Part shown: positions 1 through 5,314 of the stretch, in pieces
Layout of the letters: each line of letters opens with the position of its first letter
How positions within the stretch are numbered: position 1 is the first letter of the stretch
Assembly (NCBI GenBank): GCA_039767595.1
Contig: JBDNBY010000024.1
Span: 1-5,964 of the forward strand
Direction: 5' to 3'
DNA length: 5,964 nucleotides
DNA from: JBDNBY01 sp039767595
GTDB lineage: Bacteria > Pseudomonadota > Alphaproteobacteria > Rhodobacterales > Rhodobacteraceae
Notes under the pieces: model-generated
Database searches by the model: none
Seen by the model: only the letters and a program-made list of their open reading frames with translations
Told to the model about the DNA's origin: nothing
Translations under genes and position numbers: made by a program

Positions 1-8
1 TCCAGCGT

Positions 9-878
9 TTACAATGCGGCCGTCAATCTGGCGCGCCAGCGTTTCACAGTCTTGAACTGTGGCCGCACAATGGGCTCGGCCTTTAACGACGTGACAAGAT
101 GTTTCATATACTCGGTCGCGTCGCCCTGATCGCTGGGCAAGGACGCTGCAGACACCGGCGAGCCAATCGTGACTTTAAACCGAAACCGGCTTTTGTTCAG
201 CGTCTCATTAAATAGCGTAATATCGCGAAGAGTCGGGTGAATAAGATCTAAGATATAAAACAATATGGAATTGCGCGACGCGATATGCACGGGCACAATC
301 GGCATGTCATATTTTGCCGCCAGAGACACCGCCGAGGTCATCCAGTCCCGCTCTACCAAACGCAAGCCATCGCGTTTGGCCAAACGTCCCGAAGGGAAGA
401 TAATGCCAAGACGCTCATTCAGCACGGCTGTTTTTGTAAAATTTAGGGTCGCTTTGGTTTTTGCCTTGCTGCGTTTTTCTTTGCGCCATTCAACGGGTGC
501 CACATAGGCACTGAGCTGCGGCAAAACCCGAAGAACATCGCTATTTGCAAAAAAATACAGGTCTGGGCGCAGCGCGCTGAGAGCTTTGTACAAAATAATA
601 GCATCGGCAATACCAGTGGGATGGTTGGCCACGATCAAAGCCGCACCAGATTTCGGCAGCTTGTCTTGACCGCAGGTCTCAACATTGCGCGCAATGTCGT
701 CGCTCATGACACGCAGCACGTTTTCACCAGAGAGGTTTTCGAGCCGATAGGTCGTCTCGAGCGTCGCTTCGTATCGCAAACACAGGCGTAGGGCGTATCT
801 CACACCGCGGATAAATACATTTTTAGAACTGAGCCATGGCGCCCGCTCATGGATTAATTGATCAATAATATGCTGCAT
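9..878 (-). CDS. PlsC/LPLAT-family acyltransferase (lysophospholipid or lyso-aminolipid acyltransferase)
   Basis: A 289-residue protein of the glycerolipid acyltransferase (LPLAT) superfamily, which transfers an acyl chain from acyl-ACP or acyl-CoA to a lysolipid at the inner membrane. Block I is VANHPTGIAD at residues 83-92: His86 and Asp92 form the expected catalytic pair, but with five residues between them rather than the usual four, a variant I associate with a hemolysin-like branch of the family. Block III is FPSGR at residues 161-165 (FPEGT in PlsC), and block IV is IVPVHI near residue 194. I see no clear transmembrane helix, and the C-terminus is basic (KTVKRWRARL). The ATG at 878 has no convincing Shine-Dalgarno sequence, but it gives a full-length protein and the frame upstream offers no other ATG or GTG before a stop at 915-917. 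It lies 13 bases after the end of a short open frame on the same strand. PlsC, OlsA-like or another aminolipid acyltransferase cannot be told apart here. Confidence 0.87.
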   Translation of the reverse strand: MQHIIDQLIHERAPWLSSKNVFIRGVRYALRLCLRYEATLETTYRLENLSGENVLRVMSDDIARNVETCGQDKLPKSGAALIVANHPTGIADAIILYKALSALRPDLYFFANSDVLRVLPQLSAYVAPVEWRKEKRSKAKTKATLNFTKTAVLNERLGIIFPSGRLAKRDGLRLVERDWMTSAVSLAAKYDMPIVPVHIASRNSILFYILDLIHPTLRDITLFNETLNKSRFRFKVTIGSPVSAASLPSDQGDATEYMKHLVTSLKAEPIVRPQFKTVKRWRARLTAAL

Positions 879-891
879 ATTCAGTGCGCGT

Positions 892-1083
892 TTACCGCAA
901 CTCTTTACGCAGCTTTATCGCAACATAGGGGATGTCAGTATTGACGATGCTAAAGTTAAAACACTCGGCGTAGTATTTATTGAACAAGGCTACCATCACG
1001 TCTCTCCATTTCGTGATCGCAGTGTACTGGCCAAATGTAACACTTTCATAAAAAAAGCGACGAGAGCGATGGCACCAACGCGT
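892..1083 (-). pseudogene. Possible 3' remnant of a gene upstream of the acyltransferase, or a 34-aa small ORF
   Basis: This minus-strand frame is open from just after a TGA at 1084-1086 to a TAA at 892-894. No ATG start for a full-length protein is present. From about residue 10 the translation looks protein-like rather than random: it includes RFFYESVTFGQYTAITKW, then VMVALFNKYYAECFNF, then IVNTDIPYVAIKLRKELR before the stop. The stop is 13 bases before the acyltransferase ATG, typical operon spacing. Two readings fit. One is the C-terminal end of a gene whose 5' part was lost when the regulator region next to it arrived. The other is a 34-residue small protein starting at the ATG at 996, which has GGAGAG at 1002-1007 with 5-base spacing. 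I do not recognise the family. A stretch of about 63 open codons can also occur by chance. Confidence 0.35.
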
Positions 1084-1108
1084 TCACGTTGCCACGGACG
1101 CGCCGAAG

Positions 1109-1585
1109 TTAGCGCGCCGCTTCACCTTGATCTAGATGCGACAGTCGCAAAGACTGAGTTAAGGTCTTTGAATATTCAGATGGCGCGCGCATCATATCTT
1201 TTGGCACGGCAATCGGCTCTTCTGCCGGTGCCGCATGCGTTAACGCCCAGGCCGCCATGTCAACTAAGATCGGCACTAGATCTATTGCCTCAGAGCTTAA
1301 GCAATAGATTTTTCGCTGTGCATGAGACGGGTCATCTTTGAAATGCAAGAGTCCAATATCACACAATCGTTGAAGACGGCTGGCTAAGACGCCGGTAGAA
1401 ATTTTTTCATTATTATTTGCCAAGATCGCCCGAAACGTCCGATGATTACAGATCGCTATGTCTCGTAAGACAATGACAGACCACCGATCGGCCAGCACCT
1501 CTGCACACGTTGCAATGGGGCAATAGCTTTGCGCCTCGGGGTTAATTTTAAATCGCATACGTTGTGTCATGGCCAGCCCGTTCAC
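1109..1585 (-). CDS. HxlR-family winged-helix transcriptional regulator
   Basis: A 158-residue MarR-like dimeric DNA-binding regulator of the HxlR/YodB/HypR family. The core begins with CPIATCAEVLADRWSVIVLRD (residues 22-42), matching the family's conserved N-terminal Cys followed by the (G/D)(K/R)W-x4-LRD helix. The recognition helix and wing follow (ISTGVLASRLQRLCDIGLL at 62-80, then KIYCLSSEA at 92-100). Cys22 corresponds to the redox or electrophile-sensing Cys of YodB-type members; further cysteines are at 27, 46, 75 and 95. A tail of about 40 residues follows the core and is longer than in minimal members. The start is GTG at 1585; an ATG at 1570 (153 aa) is an equally possible start, and neither has a strong Shine-Dalgarno. 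The gene is divergent from a four-gene plus-strand cluster, with a dyad just upstream that suits autoregulation. The family call is secure; the ligand and targets are unknown. Confidence 0.92.
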   Translation of the reverse strand: MNGLAMTQRMRFKINPEAQSYCPIATCAEVLADRWSVIVLRDIAICNHRTFRAILANNNEKISTGVLASRLQRLCDIGLLHFKDDPSHAQRKIYCLSSEAIDLVPILVDMAAWALTHAAPAEEPIAVPKDMMRAPSEYSKTLTQSLRLSHLDQGEAAR

Positions 1586-1598
1586 TCATTCACTAAGC

Positions 1599-1618
1599 GT
1601 TTAGGCCCCTACCTAAAC
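1599..1618. promoter_or_regulatory. Candidate HxlR operator (perfect 7+7 inverted repeat)
   Basis: The sequence GTTTAGG-N6-CCTAAAC is a perfect inverted repeat with 7-base arms and 20 bases in total, as expected for a dimeric winged-helix regulator. It lies 13 bases upstream of the GTG start of the HxlR gene and directly downstream of a -10-like TAATAT, so it would cover the transcription start and suit autorepression. Assignment to this regulator is inferred from position and symmetry. Confidence 0.55.
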
Positions 1619-1619
1619 C

Positions 1620-1650
1620 ATATTAAAACCCAAAGTAGTTTATTGTGCAA
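1620..1650 (-). promoter_or_regulatory. Candidate promoter of the HxlR gene
   Basis: Read on the minus strand, TTGCAC (1650-1645) and TAATAT (1625-1620) resemble sigma-70 -35 and -10 boxes, separated by 19 bases, which is slightly long. The start point would fall inside the adjacent GTTTAGG/CCTAAAC dyad. Confidence 0.35.
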
Positions 1651-1676
1651 GATGGTATTCCGATTTGGGCCGTGAT

Positions 1677-1708
1677 TTGATTAAATTGGCGATCATCGCC
1701 CTTATAAA
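1677..1708 (+). promoter_or_regulatory. Candidate promoter of the plus-strand cluster, with internal palindrome
   Basis: TTGATT (1677-1682) and TTATAA/TATAAA (1702-1708) could be -35 and -10 boxes, with 19-20 bases between them. The perfect palindrome GGCGAT-C-ATCGCC (1688-1700) fills the spacer. A repressor bound there would block the promoter; equally, it could form a short RNA hairpin if transcription starts further upstream. The boxes are weak matches. Confidence 0.3.
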
Positions 1709-1734
1709 CATCTGAAATATAAGGAGAGTTACCG

Positions 1735-2202
1735 TTGAGACACTTTATCGCAATTGCAGCCGCTTGCCTACTGCCAACCACAACCCTTGCGGGTGGGCAT
1801 GCCAAAATTTGGGACATGACCGGACTGGCGAACGCCCCTTCATCCTCTGAAATGATGCAAGGGACAACTGGATCAATCATGATGAACAAATCCACAGATT
1901 TGTGGGATTGGTCAAAGGCGCCCGAGGGCTTTCCCACCCTAGTGACCGCCGAATGTACTCAATCCGTGGCTCTCACTGCTCAGGGCGCTCCATTTGGTGG
2001 GGTCGGCGTGTGTAGCATGATGGATCCGGAGGGCGATCTTGCCATCTTTTTCGGTGAGATAACCCCGCAACTGGAATACGTCGGGTCGTTGACAGCGGGC
2101 AGTGGGAAGTATGAGCCTTATGTCGGGCAAAACTTCGTGGGCACCGTCACAGGCATGCTCACCACAGGGCAACAAATGTACCATGTTGTCCCTGCGGACT
2201 AG
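1735..2202 (+). CDS. Secreted protein of unknown function, AOC-barrel/lipocalin-like pattern
   Basis: A 155-residue protein with a Sec signal peptide: basic MRH, a hydrophobic stretch IAIAAACLLP, then TTTLA before a likely cleavage near residues 19-20. The mature part is about 135 residues and probably periplasmic. It carries AEC at 72-74 and GVGVCSMMDPEGD at 89-101, followed by GSLTAGSGKYEPYVG at 117-131. This resembles a pattern I recall from small bacterial beta-barrel proteins (GxGxC-x3-D-x2-GD, then GGTGKYxG), reminiscent of allene-oxide-cyclase-like barrels. Cys74 and Cys93 could form a disulfide. The start is TTG, chosen because AAGGAG at 1721-1726 lies 8 bases upstream and because it begins exactly at the signal peptide; no ATG fits. 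It is the first gene of the cluster divergent from the HxlR gene. Function is unknown and the fold assignment is an inference. Confidence 0.82.
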   Translation: MRHFIAIAAACLLPTTTLAGGHAKIWDMTGLANAPSSSEMMQGTTGSIMMNKSTDLWDWSKAPEGFPTLVTAECTQSVALTAQGAPFGGVGVCSMMDPEGDLAIFFGEITPQLEYVGSLTAGSGKYEPYVGQNFVGTVTGMLTTGQQMYHVVPAD

Positions 2203-2228
2203 TCTTCGTTCTACGCGATGACTGAGAT

Positions 2229-2262
2229 TTGACAGATTATCATGCCCCATAAAAGGGCATGA
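2229..2262 (+). promoter_or_regulatory. Dyad/hairpin next to a TTGACA box in the first intercistronic gap
   Basis: TCATGCCC (2240-2247) and GGGCATGA (2255-2262) form a perfect 8-base stem with a 7-base loop. No T-run follows, so it is not a classical terminator. A consensus -35 box TTGACA lies at 2229-2234, and AT-rich CATAAAA in the loop gives only a poor -10 at shorter than normal spacing. It may be an internal promoter with an operator, or an RNA hairpin that tunes relative expression of the flanking genes. Confidence 0.35.
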
Positions 2263-2295
2263 CCCCTCCCTACAGACACAGAAGGAACGCACACG

Positions 2296-2580
2296 ATGAT
2301 GGTAAAATTGACCCAAGATTTAGCCCGTGGCCTCGCGCCATGGAAGGAAATGTTCCACGAAAACGAGGCGGCTTTGCAAGCGCTAGGCGGCAAGCTGGTG
2401 TTCGCTGGAACTGACGCAGATAACGACAATAAGCTGACGGTCATAATCGATTTCGAGTCTGCGGACGCTCTCAAAGCGTTTGGCGGGAACGAAGAGCTCA
2501 AAGCCAAACGCGCCGCGGCCGGTGCGTTGCTGGAAACAACAGTCGTCACACCTATGAGTGGCGAGTCGTTCACGCGCTAA
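2296..2580 (+). CDS. Small dimeric alpha/beta-barrel-like (ferredoxin-fold, ABM/DUF3764-like) protein
   Basis: A 94-residue soluble protein with no signal peptide or membrane segment. Its layout is beta-alpha-beta-beta-alpha-beta: VKLTQDL, a helix around PWKEMFHENEAALQALG, strands around LVFAGTDADN and KLTVIIDF, a helix SADALKAFGGNEELKAKRAAAG, then strand TTVVTPM. This suits the dimeric alpha/beta-barrel superfamily (antibiotic biosynthesis monooxygenase-like), and the DNKLTVIIDFES-x-DALKAF region resembles DUF3764-type proteins. No cofactor or catalytic residue is evident. The first of two adjacent ATGs was chosen because AAGGA (2282-2286) lies 9 bases before it; the second would be 12 bases away. 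It sits 93 bases after the secreted-protein gene and 88 bases before the cupin gene on the same strand. Family placement is by pattern and not certain. Confidence 0.78.
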   Translation: MMVKLTQDLARGLAPWKEMFHENEAALQALGGKLVFAGTDADNDNKLTVIIDFESADALKAFGGNEELKAKRAAAGALLETTVVTPMSGESFTR

Positions 2581-2592
2581 CTCAGATCAACA

Positions 2593-2634
2593 TGGAACGG
2601 GCTTCAATCTTATGACTTTGAACTCACCGTTCCA
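2593..2634 (+). repeat. Inverted repeat TGGAACGG...CCGTTCCA in the second intercistronic gap
   Basis: Perfect 8-base arms (2593-2600 and 2627-2634) are separated by 26 bases, in the 88-base gap before the cupin gene. It could pair in RNA as a long-loop hairpin or serve as a spaced protein site. No T-run follows directly, so terminator function is not supported. The gap otherwise holds only the ribosome binding site for the next gene. Confidence 0.3.
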
Positions 2635-2668
2635 CATGACTTAAAAAATCGCAAACAGGAGGCTCACA

Positions 2669-3016
2669 ATGCCCATCGAAGTAAAAAGTTTTGCATCACA
2701 AGCAGACGAAGCCAAAGACATGCCAAACGCACGCATGGAGGCCGTCAACGTCCTCGGCCAGCGTGTGATGAAACTGACGCTAGCGCCAGATTGGAAATGG
2801 TCGACAGACATCAAACCCATTGTAGGCACGCCCAGTTGCCAAGCCACCCATACTGGCATCATCGTCGAGGGGACCATTCATTGCGTTTGTGACGATGGTT
2901 CCGAAGCAACGTATTCAGCAGGGGATGCCTATGCCATTTCCCCTCACCACGATGCGTGGTGTGTCGGGGGCACCCGTGCCGTTGTGTATGAATTCGCTGG
3001 AATGTGGGGAGAGTAG
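2669..3016 (+). CDS. Small single-domain cupin protein
   Basis: A 115-residue cytoplasmic protein with one cupin barrel. The first cupin motif runs through QATHTGIIVEGTIHCVCDDG (residues 58-77) and the second through GDAYAISPHHDAWCVGGT (85-102), matching small cupins with H-x-G-x-V-x2-G and GD-x5-PPGHDAW signatures. His61, Glu67 and His94 are candidate metal ligands; the usual second His of the HxH pair is replaced by Gly63, so metal binding may be altered. His93 replaces the usual Gly before HDAW. The start is well supported by AGGAGG at 2657-2662, 6 bases before the ATG. The TAG stop lies 2 bases before the ATG of the next gene, so the two are probably translationally coupled. Cupins of this size can be isomerases, dioxygenases or ligand-binding proteins; no substrate can be assigned. 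Confidence 0.88.
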   Translation: MPIEVKSFASQADEAKDMPNARMEAVNVLGQRVMKLTLAPDWKWSTDIKPIVGTPSCQATHTGIIVEGTIHCVCDDGSEATYSAGDAYAISPHHDAWCVGGTRAVVYEFAGMWGE

Positions 3017-3018
3017 AC

Positions 3019-3348
3019 ATGTCACTATACCAAAAACTCACCCAAGTGATGGCGGATCGGGATGTTGACGGTTATATTCAGCTGATCCACGAAGATGCAC
3101 AAATCGTCTTTCATAAATCAGGCAACAGGTTCACAAAAAGTGAATGGGCCTCGATGGTTGTGGGGATGATGGAAAATCCAAAATTCATCAACGAATCGTC
3201 GCGTTGTATCTATGAAAATGACGAAATCTTGGTGTCTCATGATTTCATGTCCTATCCTGACGATACCAAAGAGGCCGTGATGCTCGTGTGTATGCTCAAA
3301 GATGGGAAAATCATTCGCATGGAAACCGGCGCAACACCACTTACGTAA
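3019..3348 (+). CDS. NTF2-like (SnoaL/DUF4440-type) small protein
   Basis: A 109-residue protein with the cone-shaped NTF2-like fold expected from its pattern: N-terminal helix SLYQKLTQVMADRDVDGYIQLIHEDAQIVF, a KSEWASMVVGMM helix, then strands SSRCIYENDEILVSHDFMS, EAVMLVCMLKDGKIIRMETGA. Asp26 and His32 lie where polar pocket residues often sit, but no catalytic pair can be assigned. The frame extends to a GTG at 3004, but the ATG at 3019 is preferred: GGGGAG (3006-3011) lies 7 bases before it, and the longer form would overlap the cupin gene and add a non-family MGRVD. It is the last gene of the four-gene cluster and is probably coupled to the cupin gene. Members may be isomerases, hydrolases, cyclases or non-catalytic binding proteins. 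Confidence 0.86.
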   Translation: MSLYQKLTQVMADRDVDGYIQLIHEDAQIVFHKSGNRFTKSEWASMVVGMMENPKFINESSRCIYENDEILVSHDFMSYPDDTKEAVMLVCMLKDGKIIRMETGATPLT

Positions 3349-3401
3349 CGCTCCCATACGCTTTGGGCCGTTTTGGGCGCCCTAAAGCATAAAACATAGA
3401 C

Positions 3402-3434
3402 CGCTATCATCCAACAATATGTCGGGTGATAGCG
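3402..3434 (+). terminator. Hairpin in the convergent intergenic region, possible terminator
   Basis: CGCTATCATCC (3402-3412) pairs with GGGTGATAGCG (3424-3434): 11 base pairs including one G-T, with an 11-base loop. Only GTTTG follows on the plus strand, so it is a poor match for an intrinsic terminator. Its position after the plus-strand cluster and before the end of the minus-strand operon suits a transcription barrier. A second, bulged stem (GCTTTGGGC at 3360-3368 with GCCCTAAAGC at 3379-3388) lies just upstream. Confidence 0.35.
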
Positions 3435-3458
3435 TTTGCCCCCATGACCCACAACTAC

Positions 3459-3483
3459 AAAAATAAAGAGGCCCTCACCTCTC
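3459..3483 (-). terminator. Candidate intrinsic terminator of the minus-strand operon
   Basis: On the minus strand, AGAGG (3482-3478) and CCTCT (3471-3467) form a short stem, with a possible G-T extension, followed by TTTATTTTT (3467-3459). The loop contains the TGA stop of the CMD-family gene. The stem is short, but the T-tract and position are right. Confidence 0.45.
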
Positions 3484-3855
3484 TTCTAGAACACGCCGCG
3501 CCACTCGAAAACACTCGAGCGCCTGCGGAACGCCGCAATAAATGCCGATCACATGGATGATCGCGCGGATTTCGTCTTGGGTGACGCCGTTGTTGATGGC
3601 GCCGCGGCAATGGATTTCCCATTCGTGCATTTTGCCCAATGCGCCAATCATCGACAGGTTCATCATGGATCGCGTTTTCGCATCGATCACATCGTCCCCC
3701 CAGCCAAAGCCCCAGCACCACGCCGTCATGGCCTCTTGGAAGGGGCGGGTGAACTCATCGGCTGCGGCGAGGTTTTTCTCGACATATTCGGCGCCCAGCG
3801 TCGCTTTGCGCTGTTCTAGTCCCTTAAGGAATAGGTCTTCGTCAAATGTACTCAT
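3475..3855 (-). CDS. Carboxymuconolactone decarboxylase (CMD, PcaC-like) family protein
   Basis: A 126-residue all-helical protein close in size and pattern to gamma-carboxymuconolactone decarboxylase. The signature runs through TRSMMNLSMIGALGK (61-75), the segment HEWEIHCRGAINNGVTQDEI (77-96) and IIHVIGIYCGVPQALE (99-114). His82 corresponds to the conserved His of the LHLRGALNNGVT motif in PcaC. It lacks the CxxC of AhpD peroxidases, so it is placed on the decarboxylase-like side. It begins 1 base after the aldehyde dehydrogenase stop, with AAAGGAT (3868-3862) 6 bases before the ATG, and is the last gene of the Rieske-ALDH-CMD operon. No other protocatechuate-pathway gene is visible, so a role on a different carboxylated lactone or keto acid is plausible. 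Family call secure, reaction unknown. Confidence 0.92.
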   Translation of the reverse strand: MSTFDEDLFLKGLEQRKATLGAEYVEKNLAAADEFTRPFQEAMTAWCWGFGWGDDVIDAKTRSMMNLSMIGALGKMHEWEIHCRGAINNGVTQDEIRAIIHVIGIYCGVPQALECFRVARRVLEER

Positions 3856-3856
3856 G

Positions 3857-5314
3857 TTATGATCCTTTCAAACGGATGGCGATGTTTTTAGTTTGAACGT
3901 AGTTCCACAGGGCCTCGCGCCCCTTTTCGCGCCCATAGCCCGATTTGCCATAGCCGCCAAAGGGCGTCTCGACCCCGCCAGCATACCATTCATTGACAAA
4001 GACTTGGCCCGCGCGCAGATGCCGCGCGGCATGGGTGGCCCGATCTAAATCAGCCGTGAAGACACCGGCGACCAAACCATACTCCGTGCTATTGGCGATC
4101 TCGATGGCCTGTGCATCATCGCGAAAGGACAACACAGATAGAACAGGGCCAAAGACCTCTTGTCGCGCGATATCCATATCCGGTGTCACACCCGCCAAGA
4201 CCGTTGGCTCCAAAAACGCACCGGATCGGTTAAGCTTGCGCCCCCCCGCGGCGACGGTGGCCCCCTGCTCTTGGGCATGAGTGATCATTCCAAGCGCGCG
4301 GTCGCGCTGTCCGTCGCTGACCATGGCCCCCATATTGGTGCTAAACGTATCACGCTCGACCCCAGGTCCAACGGACAGGGATTTGGCAATCTTTTCAGCG
4401 CGTTCGATCAGTTCGGCGTGACGGCTTTCATGAACAATCACCCGCGACATAGCCGAGCAGACTTGACCTGCGTTAAAGTAAATGCCCCAGCGGATGTCGG
4501 TTTCAAATGCGTCTAAATCCGCATCCTCATGGACAATGGCGGCAGATTTTCCGCCCAACTCCAACACACAAGGCACAACATTTTGCGCCGCTGCTGTTGC
4601 AATCGCGATGCCTGTGGGCACCGAGCCGGTAAATACGATCTGGTTTACATCTGAATGCCCCGCCAAGGCCGCGCCTGCCGACTGCCCCAGTCCGCAAATC
4701 ACATTGACCGCCCCTGCGGGAAAGCCTGCGGCTTCGGCTGCTTTGGCCAAATAGCTGCATGTCAGCGGGGTCATCTCAGGCGATTTGATGACACATGCGT
4801 TGCCCGTCGCCAGCGCCGCCGAGAGCGAGCGCGCCGTCATCTCAACAGGGTAGTTCCACGGGATAATCTGCGCCGATACGCCAAAGGGCTCGTATTCGGT
4901 CCAATCCATAAGGCCGGCGCCCAAGGGGATCGACCGGCCCTCAACTGTGCTGGCCTGATTGCCGTAATACTCGAAATAAAGCGCCGCGCCCTCCACTTCG
5001 ATATGGCTCTCCCATAGAGGTTTGCCCTGTTCCAGCGTCAAGATATGAGCAATCTCACCCTTGTGCTCCAACAAATAGCGACCCATGGCCTGAACCATGC
5101 GGCCCCGTTCAATCGGACGCATCGCGCTCAGCGTGCCGGCGCGGTGCACGCGGCGCGCAGCCTGTACCGCACGATCCACATCTGCGGCATCCGCCAAAGC
5201 ATGCTCTGCGATCCGATCACCTGTCGCGGGGTCCGTGATGTCAATGCGGCCCGCGCCGCCATCAACCCAAACCCCGTCGATATAATTTTGCCAATAAGGT
5301 TTCACGTCAACCAT
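3857..5314 (-). CDS. NAD(P)-dependent aldehyde dehydrogenase
   Basis: A complete 485-residue ALDH-superfamily enzyme that oxidises an aldehyde to a carboxylate. Key residues are all present: IPWNYP with Asn154 (oxyanion hole), VIKSPE with Lys177 (cofactor ribose), FTGSVPTG at 228-235 (Rossmann region; the usual Thr of GSTxxG is Val), LELGGKS with Glu252 (general base), NAGQVCS with Cys286 (nucleophile), and QEVFGP with Glu386 and Phe388. The C-terminus has VNEWYAGGVETPFGGYGKSG (440-459), shared with betaine-aldehyde and semialdehyde dehydrogenase-like groups. Glu180 follows Lys177 at the position that usually favours NAD. The ATG at 5314 overlaps the upstream oxygenase gene by 8 bases and has GGGAGG (5326-5321) 6 bases upstream. 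Operon context suggests it acts on an aldehyde released by the oxygenase. Substrate cannot be read from sequence. Confidence 0.95.
   Translation of the reverse strand: MVDVKPYWQNYIDGVWVDGGAGRIDITDPATGDRIAEHALADAADVDRAVQAARRVHRAGTLSAMRPIERGRMVQAMGRYLLEHKGEIAHILTLEQGKPLWESHIEVEGAALYFEYYGNQASTVEGRSIPLGAGLMDWTEYEPFGVSAQIIPWNYPVEMTARSLSAALATGNACVIKSPEMTPLTCSYLAKAAEAAGFPAGAVNVICGLGQSAGAALAGHSDVNQIVFTGSVPTGIAIATAAAQNVVPCVLELGGKSAAIVHEDADLDAFETDIRWGIYFNAGQVCSAMSRVIVHESRHAELIERAEKIAKSLSVGPGVERDTFSTNMGAMVSDGQRDRALGMITHAQEQGATVAAGGRKLNRSGAFLEPTVLAGVTPDMDIARQEVFGPVLSVLSFRDDAQAIEIANSTEYGLVAGVFTADLDRATHAARHLRAGQVFVNEWYAGGVETPFGGYGKSGYGREKGREALWNYVQTKNIAIRLKGS

Noticed and set aside
1069..1341. Plus-strand open frame of 90 codons opposite the HxlR gene
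   Set aside because: It lies mostly antisense to a gene with clear family motifs, its translation shows no domain-like pattern, and it has no ribosome binding site.
1623..2573. Minus-strand open frames opposite the secreted-protein and alpha/beta-barrel genes
   Set aside because: They are antisense to genes with good ribosome binding sites and coherent folds, and their translations look like shadow frames.
3004..3018. GTG start at 3004 for the NTF2-like gene
   Set aside because: It would use the ribosome binding site as coding sequence and overlap the cupin gene; the ATG at 3019 has a properly spaced GGGGAG.
3375..3382. GGGCGCCC palindrome in the convergent gap
   Set aside because: Too short and GC-rich to mean much alone; it is part of a bulged stem already noted.
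3542..3862. Plus-strand open frames opposite the CMD-family gene
   Set aside because: They mirror a well-conserved coding sequence; translations show no recognisable pattern.
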